A stretch of DNA of 64,000 nucleotides, taken from the NCBI RefSeq assembly GCF_030295935.1, contig NZ_AP027362.1:744001-808000 (forward strand). Direction: 5' to 3'. This document shows positions 35,752-44,332 of this stretch, in pieces. The notes beneath the pieces were generated by a model. That model was not told where the DNA came from and did not search any database. It worked only from the letters and a program-made list of their open reading frames with translations. The position numbers and the translations under genes are program-made. The first letter of the stretch is position 1. Every line of letters starts with the position of its first letter. This stretch comes from Thalassotalea piscium. Lineage in GTDB: Bacteria > Pseudomonadota > Gammaproteobacteria > Enterobacterales > Alteromonadaceae.

Positions 35752-36526
35752 GTAGGTTGGGCTTTAGCCCATCAAAAAGTAACGAGCGTTAAGCTATTGA
35801 CGGCATAAATGCCGACCTACAACAGGCAATAAGCAAACTGTACTTTATTGAAATGTAGTTTGGGTTTTGCCGCTAAAGATGGCGGTAGTAGGGTAATGCA
35901 GAAGCAATTACCGATAAGCCCATATATTTGTAGGTTGGGCTTTAGCCCATCAAAAAGTAACGAACGTTAAGCTATTGACGGCATAAATGCCGACCTACAA
36001 CAGGCAATAAGCAAACTGTACTTTATTGAAATGTAGTTTGGGCTTTGCCGCCAAAGGTGCGGTAGTAGGGTAATGCAGAAGCAATTACCGATAAGCCCAT
36101 ATATTTGTAGGTTGGGCTTTAGCCCATCAAAAAGTAACGAACGTTAAGCTATTGACGGCATAAATGCCGACCTACAACAGGCAATAAGCAAACTGTACTT
36201 TATTGAAATGTAGTTTGGGCTTTGCCGCCAAAGGTGCGGTAGTAGGGTAATGCAGAAGCAATTACCGATAAGCCCATATATTTGTAGGTTGGGCTTTAGC
36301 CCATCAAAAAGTAACGAACGTTAAGCTATTGACGGCATAAATGCCGACCTACAACAGGCAATAAGAAAACTGTACTTTATTGAAATGTAGTTTGGGCTTT
36401 GCCGCCAAAGGTGCGGTAGTAGGGTAATGCAGAAGCAATTACCGATAAGCCCATATATTTGTAGGTTGGGCTTTAGCCCATCAAAAAGTAACGAGCGTTA
36501 AGCTATTGACGGCATAAATGCCGACC
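35752..36526. repeat. REP/REPIN-like array C: four 177-178-bp units plus a partial
   Basis: GTAGGTTGGGCTTTAGCCC starts at 35752, 35930, 36107, 36284 and 36461. Each is followed after about 35 bp by a facing GGCATAAATGCC hairpin ending GACCTAC and a unit-specific spacer that includes GGTAATGCAGAAGCAATTACC, itself a palindrome. Spacer changes are few. The array lies between cheB and parA, same-strand genes usually adjacent or nearly so. Confidence 0.9.
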
Positions 36527-36664
36527 TAAAATAAAAATAACTATTAAGAATCTAGGTTGCATGGTGCCTATGTATTGCTATAACACATGATTATTAAATG
36601 TAAGCAATTACTAACACATTTGCTTTAGTATTTAATATAAGTAAATTAATTTGAAGGTGAACCT

Positions 36665-37441
36665 TTGATAGTTTGGACAGTAGCGAATCAAAAAGGTGGT
36701 GTTGGAAAAACAACAACTACTATATCGTTAGGCGGCTTGTTAGCTGAGCAAGGCTATAAAGTATTGCTTATCGACACTGATCCTCACGCCTCATTAAGCT
36801 ACTACTTTGGCATAGAGTCGGAAGACTTAGAGCTGAGTGTATATGACTTATTTGTGCAGGTATCAACCAAAGAACAAATAATGATGAGTTTAGCGCCAAC
36901 CGCCTATGAAAATATAGATGTGCTACCCGCAACCATGGGCTTAGCTACACTTGATCGTTCATTAGGTAGTAAAGGTGGTATGGGGCTAGTCCTCAAAAAA
37001 GCACTAGAAAAGCTAAAAGATGAATATGATTATGTACTTATAGATTGTCCTCCTGTTTTAGGGGTGTTAATGGTAAATGCGCTTGCTGCGTGTGATCGTA
37101 TTATTGTACCCGCACAAACAGAATTTTTAGCCCTTAAAGGGTTAGAGCGCATGATTAAAACAATGGAAATTATGCAAGTTGAACAACATAAGCCATTTAC
37201 ATTTAGCATAGTGCCAACTATGTTTGATAAAAGAACTAAGGCATCGTTGCAAGCGTATTTGAAAATGCAAGAGTTATACGGAGCTGCAGTATGGCCGGGT
37301 GTAATTCCAATCGATACTAACTTTAGAAATGCAAGTGTAGAGCAAAGGGTCATTTCTGACTTTGCCGCTTCTTCAAGAGGCACACTCGCTTATCGTAAAT
37401 TAATAGATTATTTAATCAAATTAGATGTAAAAAATAGATGA
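36665..37441 (+). CDS. ParA-like ATPase for polar chemosensory array positioning (ParC)
   Basis: This 258-aa ParA-family ATPase has a TTG start with AAGGTGA just upstream. Deviant Walker A KGGVGKTTT is at residues 10-18, Walker A' is DTDPHASLSYYFG and Walker B is DYVLIDCPPVLG. In Vibrio, the ATPase encoded in the same place (between cheB and parP) recruits chemotaxis arrays to the pole and ensures their inheritance. It is often annotated soj. The role in this organism is inferred from synteny. Confidence 0.9.
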   Translation: MIVWTVANQKGGVGKTTTTISLGGLLAEQGYKVLLIDTDPHASLSYYFGIESEDLELSVYDLFVQVSTKEQIMMSLAPTAYENIDVLPATMGLATLDRSLGSKGGMGLVLKKALEKLKDEYDYVLIDCPPVLGVLMVNALAACDRIIVPAQTEFLALKGLERMIKTMEIMQVEQHKPFTFSIVPTMFDKRTKASLQAYLKMQELYGAAVWPGVIPIDTNFRNASVEQRVISDFAASSRGTLAYRKLIDYLIKLDVKNR

Positions 37442-37495
37442 ACATATTATTAGGTTATACAAGTAATGTGGGTCGCATTTAAATGATTGATATAT

Positions 37496-38066
37496 GTAGG
37501 TCGGCATTTATGCCGTCAAAGCTTTAGGCTTAAGGTTAAAGGGCTATTCGGTAATTGCTTCTGTAGTACCTTGCAAACGCCAGTTTTGATGGGCTGAAGC
37601 CCAACCTACAAAAGAATAATAGTATAAAATGTAGGTCGGCATTTATGCCGTCAAAGCTTAAGGCTTAAGGCTTAAGGTTAAAGGGCTATTCGGTAATTGC
37701 TTCTGTAGTACCTTGCAAACGCCAGTTTTGATGGGCTGAAGCCCAACCTACAAAAGAATAATAGTATAAAATGTAGGTCGGCATTTATGCCGTCAAAGGT
37801 TAAAGCTTAAGGTTAAAGGGCTATTCGGTAATTGCTTGTGTAGTACCTTGCAAACGCCAGTTTTGATGGGCTGAAGCCCAACCTACAAAAGAATAATAGT
37901 ATACAATGTAGGTCGGCATTTATGCCGTCAAAGGTTAAAGCTTAAGGCTTAAAGGGCTATTCGGTAATTGCTTCTGTAGTACCTTGCAAACGCCAGTTTT
38001 GATGGGCTGAAGCCCAACCTACAAAAGAATAATAGTATACAATGTAGGTCGGCATTTATGCCGTCG
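37496..38066. repeat. REP/REPIN-like array D: four units of 135-142 bp plus a partial
   Basis: GTAGGTCGGCATTTATGCC starts at 37496, 37631, 37773, 37908 and 38044. The facing hairpin is GGGCTGAAGCCC ending AACCTAC. The unit length changes by 7 bp because of a slipping AGGCTTAAGGTTAA stretch. The spacer also carries GGGCTATTCGGTAATTGCTTCTG. It occupies the gap between parA and parP. Confidence 0.88.
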
Positions 38067-38111
38067 AAAAGCTAGCTCTAACACAAGTATTAACGGGTAG
38101 TAGATAGTAAA

Positions 38112-38927
38112 ATGAAAGATAGCAGCGGCTTAGCCGCAAGTAAAAAATTAATGCAAAACTACCTATCAGAACTGTTAACTGAAGAGTCCGAAGAGGTTTT
38201 GCCACAACCGGTTTTAGAAAAGAAGCCAGCTACTGCTATGGCCGAAAGGGTTGATAGTGTTGAAAAAGAAAAGCTAAATAAACTATTACAACAAGCAAGC
38301 GCTACGAAGGCGTTAACTGAAAACTTTAATACGGTAACAACCGTTAAGTCTGAAAGTCAAAAAGTTGCAGTAGCACCAACGGTTAAAGAGAAAACAGTTG
38401 CCGTTGATACAGTTAAAGAAATTACAACACGAAAAAGTGCCGGCGAATTTAAAATAAAACCCGAAAAAGACTATCGTAAGGGTAGTTTTCAAGCGATGTT
38501 TTTTGACGTTGCGGGTTTAACTATCGCTGTTCCTCTTATTGAGCTAGGTGGAATACATAATGTAGATAAAACCACTAGTTTAATGGGTAAACCTAATTGG
38601 TTTAAAGGAGTAATGGTCCACCGTGATGATAAAATTAATGTAGTTGATACCGCATTATGGGTAATGCCAGAAAAATGTAATGAACAATTAATAAATTCGC
38701 TAAATTATCAATATATTATTATGCTTAGTGAAAGTGCTTGGGGATTAATGGCAGAGCACTTAGTTGACACCGTAACCTTAGAGCAAGAAGATGTGAAGTG
38801 GATAGAGCAATCAAATAAGCGTCCGTGGTTAGCAGGTTTAGTTAAAGAACGTATGTGTGCCTTGCTTGACGTTGAAGCATTAATTACCTTATTAAATAAA
38901 GGTGCTGATATTAATCAGTATAGGTAA
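38112..38927 (+). CDS. CheW-domain polar array protein ParP
   Basis: This 271-aa protein has a variable, charged N-terminal half (1-120) and a C-terminal CheW-like domain (FQAMFFDVAGLTIAVPLIEL; LVDTVTLEQEDVKWIE). In Vibrio, ParP links ParC to the CheA array and blocks array dissociation. The order parA-parP-cheW is the same here. The CheW-like fold without the full CheW consensus and the position support the call. Confidence 0.85.
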   Translation: MKDSSGLAASKKLMQNYLSELLTEESEEVLPQPVLEKKPATAMAERVDSVEKEKLNKLLQQASATKALTENFNTVTTVKSESQKVAVAPTVKEKTVAVDTVKEITTRKSAGEFKIKPEKDYRKGSFQAMFFDVAGLTIAVPLIELGGIHNVDKTTSLMGKPNWFKGVMVHRDDKINVVDTALWVMPEKCNEQLINSLNYQYIIMLSESAWGLMAEHLVDTVTLEQEDVKWIEQSNKRPWLAGLVKERMCALLDVEALITLLNKGADINQYR

Positions 38928-39037
38928 GTAAAAATATAATTGTTAAATCGAAAGTTCGTAAACAACTATAACTATTAAGAATTTAGATATAAACTAATAT
39001 CAAGTTTAAAAGTGAATAACTTTGAGAGGCAAGTTGT

Positions 39038-39532
39038 ATGTCTGATGAAAGACGCAATACTAAAGAAACACAAGATTCAAATGACGAAGTATTACAGTGG
39101 GTAACGTTTAAGCTCGACAACGAAACCTACGGTATTAACGTAATGCAAGTGCAAGAAGTATTACGCTATACAGAAATAGCGCCGGTACCTGGCGCTCCTC
39201 TTTATGTGTTGGGTATAATAAACCTTCGTGGCAATGTAGTAACTGTTATCGATACGCGTTCACGCTTTGGTTTAGAGTCATCTGAAATAACCGACAACAC
39301 CCGCATTGTTATTATAGAATCTGAAAAGCAAGTTATTGGTATATTAGTAGATAGCGTTGCAGAAGTTGTTTACTTAAAAGCATCTGAAATTGATGTTGCA
39401 CCAAACGTTGGAAACGAAGAAAGTGCTAAGTTTATTCAAGGCGTTTCTAATCGTGATGGAGAATTATTGATCTTAGTTGATCTTAACAAACTACTATCAG
39501 ACGATGAATGGGATGAACTTAAGCAATTTTAA
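39038..39532 (+). CDS. cheW: Chemotaxis coupling protein CheW
   Basis: This 164-aa protein has the full CheW domain (WVTFKLDNETYGINVMQVQEVL, then PGAPLYVLGIINLRGNVVTVIDTR, split by sequence limits, and ILVDSVAEV). GAGAGG lies before the ATG. It joins receptors to CheA. The 110-nt gap from parP is AT-rich with no recognisable promoter. Confidence 0.96.
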   Translation: MSDERRNTKETQDSNDEVLQWVTFKLDNETYGINVMQVQEVLRYTEIAPVPGAPLYVLGIINLRGNVVTVIDTRSRFGLESSEITDNTRIVIIESEKQVIGILVDSVAEVVYLKASEIDVAPNVGNEESAKFIQGVSNRDGELLILVDLNKLLSDDEWDELKQF

Positions 39533-39600
39533 TTGCTGTTAACGCCTAGTATTACTGAAATTACCTAACCTACAGAGTATTAGTCGTTGAAGTTGATGTT

Positions 39601-40065
39601 ATGAAAGAAGAATACATTCTCATTATTAGTATAGCTACCTCAGGCGCTGCACTTATTGCCGCGCTTCTGTCTTTAGTTAAGCATCATATTAAAAATACCG
39701 ACATAAATATGCTAAAAACTCAAATTGAAGGAAGCGAGCTATTAATTAGCCAATTACAGCTTTCTTTGAGCGATGTGCAAAAACAACTGATATTACTTAA
39801 TGAAACCTTGAATAATCAACAAATTGAAAGTGAACAAGTCAGTAAGCAATTAGAGCACCGAATTAAAATAGTTAACCAGCAATTAAAAAATCAAAACGAA
39901 ACCATCGAGCAACTTAAGCTGCAACAACCCGAAGATAAACTGTATAGCCGAGCTCAAAAGTTAGTGTTATTAGGTGCTGATGTTGCAGAGTTAATGGCTG
40001 AATGCGACCTTCCCCAAGCCGAAGCAGAAATGCTAGTAACTCTGCATCAACGTAAAAGCAATTAA
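39601..40065 (+). CDS. DUF2802 membrane-anchored coiled-coil protein
   Basis: This 154-aa protein has one N-terminal membrane helix (ILIISIATSGAALIAALLSLV, trimmed, about residues 5-25), a long coiled coil (35-110, many Gln and Leu) and a C-terminal helix-turn motif (KLVLLGADVAELMAECDLPQAEAEMLV). It matches the DUF2802 gene that follows cheW in Vibrio and Shewanella. Its function is unknown. Confidence 0.8.
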   Translation: MKEEYILIISIATSGAALIAALLSLVKHHIKNTDINMLKTQIEGSELLISQLQLSLSDVQKQLILLNETLNNQQIESEQVSKQLEHRIKIVNQQLKNQNETIEQLKLQQPEDKLYSRAQKLVLLGADVAELMAECDLPQAEAEMLVTLHQRKSN

Positions 40066-40084
40066 TATAAGTAAATATTAAACT

Positions 40085-40905
40085 TGATGGCCTGAAGGCC
40101 AACCTACAAAAATAGCTCTGAATTACAGGTGTAGGTCGGCGTTTACGCCGTCAAAAGGTAACAGATTTGAGTGAAATTAATGGGCTTAACGTTAATTGAT
40201 TCTGCATTACCCTTTTATAATTGTTGATGGCCTGAAGGCCAACCTACAAAAATAGCTCTGCATTAGAGGTGTAGGTCGGCGTTTACGCCGTCAAAAGGTA
40301 ACAGGTTTGAGTGAAATTAATGGGCTTAACGTTAATTGATTCTGCATTACCTTTTTATAATTGTTGATGGCCTGAAGGCCAACCTACAAAAATAGCTCTG
40401 AATTACAGGTGTAGGTCGGCGTTTACGCCGTCAAAAGATAACAGATTTGAGTGAAATTAATGGGCTTAACGTTAATTGATTCTGCATTACCTTTTTATAA
40501 TTGTTGATGGCCTGAAGGCCAACCTACAAAAATAGCTCTGAATTACAGGTGTAGGTCGGCGTTTACGCCGTCAAAAGGTAACAGGTTTGAGTGAAATTAA
40601 TGGGCTTAACGTTAATTGATTCTGCATTACCCTTTTATAATTGTTGATGGCCTGAAGGCCAACCTACAAAAATAGCTCTGAATTACAGGTGTAGGTCGGC
40701 GTTTACGCCGTCAAAAGGTAACATATTTGAGTGAAATTAATGGGCTCAACGTTAATTGATTCTGCATTACCCTTTTATAATTGTTGATGGCCTGAAGGCC
40801 AACCTACAAAAAAATAGTGCTGCTAAACAAATATCGGTCGGCATTTATGCGGCCAGAAGCCAATAAAAAAAGCTAGCAACACTGTAGGTCGGTATTTATA
40901 CCGTC
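40085..40905. repeat. REP/REPIN-like array E: five 140-bp units plus degenerate ends
   Basis: TGATGGCCTGAAGGCCAACC starts at 40085, 40225, 40365, 40505, 40645 and 40785, exactly 140 bp apart. The facing hairpin is GTAGGTCGGCGTTTACGCC and the spacer includes GGGCTTAACGTTAATTGATTC. The tail (40810-40905) has one decayed hairpin (GGTCGGCATTTATGCGGCC) and a variant GTAGGTCGGTATTTATACC in which both stem arms changed. It separates the DUF2802 gene from the mannose genes. Confidence 0.9.
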
Positions 40906-40979
40906 AAAAAGTTAATACTACGAATAAAAACTTTACTAAAAAACAATCTCAATTTAAAAATTTATCAATGGAAACTATT

Positions 40980-42365
40980 ATGAGTACATCACCACTTACC
41001 TGTTTTAAAGCATACGATATTCGCGGAAAGCTTGGCGACGAATTGAATAACGAAATTGCGTATCGAATAGGTAGAGCATTTTCACAGCATACTAAAGCAA
41101 AGAGCGTTGTGGTTGGCGGGGATATTCGCTTAACCAGCGAAGAGTTAAAGTTAGCGCTTAGTAATGGATTAATGGATGGAGGCACCAATGTAATCGACAT
41201 AGGATTATGTGGCACAGAGCATATTTACTTTGCAACCAGTCATTTACAGTGTGATGGTGGTATTGTCGTTACAGCAAGTCATAATCCTATAGACTATAAC
41301 GGAATGAAGCTCGTACGCGAACAAAGTAAACCGATAAGTGGTGATACTGGGCTATTTGACATAAAGAAATTAGCTGAATTAAATAAATTTAAAGAAGTTA
41401 AAGCAAAAGGCAGTATGTCTACATTGGATATATCAAAGCCTTATACTAAGCACTTACTAACCTATTTTGACCCAGTTAATATCAAACCATTAAAAATAGT
41501 GGTGAATGCCGGTAATGGAACAGCAGGGCCAGCATTAGATGTAATAGAACATACTTTCAACCAACTAAAGTTGCCTGTTACATTCATTAAAATCAATCAC
41601 CAACCTGACGGCACATTTCCAAATGGTATACCTAATCCCTTACTAGTAGAAAATCGCTCAGCAACACAAAATGCAGTTATTACTCATAAAGCAGACTTTG
41701 GTGTTGCATGGGATGGAGACTTCGACCGTTGCTTTTTATTCGACGAAAATGGTGACTTCATTGAAGGGTACTATATTGTTGGCTTATTGGCAGAAAACTT
41801 TTTAGCGAAAAAACATCAAGCTAATCAAGTAAAAGAAAAAATTATTCATGACCCGCGCTTAACTTGGAATACAATCGATATAGTTAATCAGGCGGGTGGT
41901 GAAGCCATTCAAAGTAAAACTGGTCATGCATTCATAAAAGAAAGAATGAGAAAAGAAAATGCGATTTACGGTGGTGAAATGAGTGCTCATCATTATTTTC
42001 GCGATTTTTATTACTGTGACAGCGGGATGATCCCTTGGTTACTGATTGCTGAATTAATATGCTTAAAAGAAAAACCACTTTCTGAGCTTGTATCAGCACG
42101 AATCAAAGCATTCCCATCATCAGGAGAAATTAACAATATAGTTAAGCAGCCTAATATCGCCATTAAACGTGTTTTGGCATATTATCAGGAGCATGCATTA
42201 ACTATTGATGAAACCGATGGTGTAAGCGTAGAGTTTGCAGATTGGCGATTTAATCTTCGTTGCAGTAATACTGAACCTGTAGTCCGTTTGAATGTAGAAT
42301 CACGTGCAGATGAAGAACTAATGCAAACAAAAACGAAAGAAATACTGAGTATCTTGTTAGCATAA
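40980..42365 (+). CDS. manB: Phosphomannomutase/phosphoglucomutase
   Basis: This 461-aa alpha-D-phosphohexomutase has the CpsG/ManB N-terminus [18 protein letters not shown], the active-site Ser loop [13 protein letters not shown], the metal loop DGDFDRC and the sugar-binding loop [10 protein letters not shown]. It converts mannose-6-phosphate to mannose-1-phosphate for GDP-mannose. The start at 40980 has GGAA 6-7 nt upstream. An ATG four codons earlier (40968) is possible. It is the first gene after REP array E and the entry gene of the sugar block. Confidence 0.93.
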   Translation: MSTSPLTCFKAYDIRGKLGDELNNEIAYRIGRAFSQHTKAKSVVVGGDIRLTSEELKLALSNGLMDGGTNVIDIGLCGTEHIYFATSHLQCDGGIVVTASHNPIDYNGMKLVREQSKPISGDTGLFDIKKLAELNKFKEVKAKGSMSTLDISKPYTKHLLTYFDPVNIKPLKIVVNAGNGTAGPALDVIEHTFNQLKLPVTFIKINHQPDGTFPNGIPNPLLVENRSATQNAVITHKADFGVAWDGDFDRCFLFDENGDFIEGYYIVGLLAENFLAKKHQANQVKEKIIHDPRLTWNTIDIVNQAGGEAIQSKTGHAFIKERMRKENAIYGGEMSAHHYFRDFYYCDSGMIPWLLIAELICLKEKPLSELVSARIKAFPSSGEINNIVKQPNIAIKRVLAYYQEHALTIDETDGVSVEFADWRFNLRCSNTEPVVRLNVESRADEELMQTKTKEILSILLA

Positions 42366-42395
42366 AATTGTTAACACATAATACCCCTCAACCTG

Positions 42396-42423
42396 ACCCT
42401 GTAATATAATGTCATTACAGGGT
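42396..42423 (+). terminator. Hairpin after manB, possible terminator
   Basis: ACCCTGTAAT (42396-42405) pairs perfectly with ATTACAGGGT (42414-42423) across an 8-nt loop. A T-rich tract is absent on the plus strand, so attenuation or a protein site is as likely as intrinsic termination. Confidence 0.4.
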
Positions 42424-42452
42424 TAAACAGAGTCTTTATTCTCCTATCTTAA

Positions 42453-44222
42453 TTGATAAATGTAGGTAGTAGGTTTAAACTACGCCGCACTCAAATAACT
42501 ACAGCGGGATGTATTTTGTATTTCGAGCAAAAAACAAGCTTTTCTATATTTACCTTTTTTTTCCTTTTAATTGTGATATTTTTAGCGTATTCAAACTCGT
42601 TTTTAGTTCCATTTTTATTCGACGATATAACGTCTATTGTCGAAAAACAAAAGGTTTATATAGAGGGCTTTTCTGCTATTTATCAAGAGTTTGGTCAACG
42701 ATTACTTGTGTACTTAACTTTTTATGGGAATTACCAACTCCATCAACTAGACGTATGGGGTTATCACTTAGTAAACACTTGCATTCATTTAATAAGTGCA
42801 TTCTTTGTGTACTTACTCACCTTAGAAATACTTAAAGCCAATCAAATTCTTGTTCTTAAAGAAAGGGCGCCGCTGTTAAATATACAGTGGTTTGCATTAC
42901 TGGTTTGTTTACTCTTTGCATTGCACCCGCTTCAAACTCAAGCGGTAACTTATATTGTACAAAGAACAACTTCGCTTGCAGCATTATTTTATATTGCAAC
43001 CATGTTCAGTTATTTTAAGTTCAGGTTTGCAGAAAAACATACGCACAAAACGGTAATGTTTATTGCTACTTTTGCCCTATTTGTTTTAGCCGTACTAACT
43101 AAGCAAAATACATATACATTACCTGGTGCGTTACTCGTACTTGAAATTATTTTTATCTATCCAATTTTACGTTATTCGCCGCGGATACCACTTATTATTG
43201 GTGCTTGTTTAACTGTAGTTATGGCAATTAGCTTGCTTATATTTCCAGAGATTGTAATTGCTCTAGATGCTGCGAGTAAAGAAACAACAGATTTTACTCG
43301 GTTGGCATATTTTGAGTCTCAATTAACTATACTTGTTCACTACATAACGCTATTTATTTACCCAGTAAACTTACAAGTAGAATATATTTACCCTCTAGCA
43401 GATGGTAATTTACTAGACAGCATAGGTTATTTATTTGCTTACGCAGTAGCGATTAGTGTTGCGTTTTTTTATCGTAGAAAAGAGCCAATTTTAGCATTTG
43501 CAATTATCTTCTTTTTTATTGCGCATGCAGTAGAATCTTCCTTTATTCCAATTTCAGATCTTGTTTTTGAACATAGAACGTATCTCCCCAACTTATCGTT
43601 ATGCTTGTTAGCTATATTTTTCTTGCAAAAAATAGCGAGCAAACAACTATTCACAGTAAAGGTTGTTACTCTATTAATAATAGTGGTGTTAGCTTACTTA
43701 ACTTATCAGCGAAACGAGGTTTGGTCTGACCCCGAAAAACTATATGCTAACGAATTAAAAATTAACGATAATAAACCAAGAATTTATGCAAGTCTTGGAG
43801 ATTATTACCGACTAGACAGCAAGCATAAGCTTTCAGCCGATAACTATAAAAAAGCCTATGAGTTAACAGGTGAATTTAACGACCTAGATAATCAAGGGTT
43901 TGATGCTAAGTTTGGCTATTTTAATAATTATATAGCAGCGCTTAGTAGAGCAGGGGAAAACAAAGAGGCTATTGCTGTAACATTACAATTATTACCGCAA
44001 CTTAAAGGGAGTAAATTTTTACCAATAATTTATACTAATTTGGGTAGTTTTTACTGGCAAGAAAAAAACTATTTACATTGCACAAAGTACATGTTTCAAG
44101 CAATGAAATTAAAACCAAACATGATAGAGCCAGTGATTGGTGTGGGTAAGTGTTTTGAAGAAATGGGTGATAAAGAAATGGCTTTACACATGTTCAATAA
44201 AGCGCGAAAACTCTCACAATAA
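42453..44222 (+). CDS. TMTC-like multi-pass membrane protein with C-terminal TPRs
   Basis: The longest frame is 589 aa. A TTG at 42516 preceded by GCGGGA gives 568 aa and starts close to the first membrane helix. About ten membrane segments fill residues 30-410. The luminal or periplasmic loop FLFDDITSIVE has the DD acidic pair typical of GT-C glycosyltransferases. The segment HPLQTQAVTYIVQRTTSLAAL is characteristic of bacterial TMTC-like proteins. TPRs cover about 440-589 (NLGSFYWQEKNYLHCTKYMFQAMKL). Eukaryotic TMTC proteins are O-mannosyltransferases. Placement between manB and manC suggests a mannose-using enzyme, but the acceptor is unknown. Confidence 0.72.
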   Translation: MINVGSRFKLRRTQITTAGCILYFEQKTSFSIFTFFFLLIVIFLAYSNSFLVPFLFDDITSIVEKQKVYIEGFSAIYQEFGQRLLVYLTFYGNYQLHQLDVWGYHLVNTCIHLISAFFVYLLTLEILKANQILVLKERAPLLNIQWFALLVCLLFALHPLQTQAVTYIVQRTTSLAALFYIATMFSYFKFRFAEKHTHKTVMFIATFALFVLAVLTKQNTYTLPGALLVLEIIFIYPILRYSPRIPLIIGACLTVVMAISLLIFPEIVIALDAASKETTDFTRLAYFESQLTILVHYITLFIYPVNLQVEYIYPLADGNLLDSIGYLFAYAVAISVAFFYRRKEPILAFAIIFFFIAHAVESSFIPISDLVFEHRTYLPNLSLCLLAIFFLQKIASKQLFTVKVVTLLIIVVLAYLTYQRNEVWSDPEKLYANELKINDNKPRIYASLGDYYRLDSKHKLSADNYKKAYELTGEFNDLDNQGFDAKFGYFNNYIAALSRAGENKEAIAVTLQLLPQLKGSKFLPIIYTNLGSFYWQEKNYLHCTKYMFQAMKLKPNMIEPVIGVGKCFEEMGDKEMALHMFNKARKLSQ

Positions 44223-44244
44223 AATAAAATAAAATAAAATAAAA
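44218..44244 (+). repeat. Pentanucleotide microsatellite (AAAAT)n
   Basis: About five copies of AAAAT begin at the stop codon of the TMTC-like gene. The repeat is outside the coding frame except for the TAA stop. It lies in the 110-nt gap before manC, where length changes could alter spacing but not frame. Confidence 0.75.
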
Positions 44245-44332
44245 AGTTAAGCGTATTGAATAACTTTAACATTACGCTAGAATACCTCGCTTGCTTGGTA
44301 GCTGATAACAAATAGTTAATTTAAGGATTTCT

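Noticed and set aside
35890-35920. Sigma-28 (FliA) -10-like CCGATAA in array C
   Set aside because: No -35 element at the required distance. The motif is part of the repeated spacer and recurs in every unit.
24724-40905. CRISPR arrays
   Set aside because: Units are long (117-178 bp), the inter-hairpin spacers within one array are the same rather than unique, and no cas genes are present.
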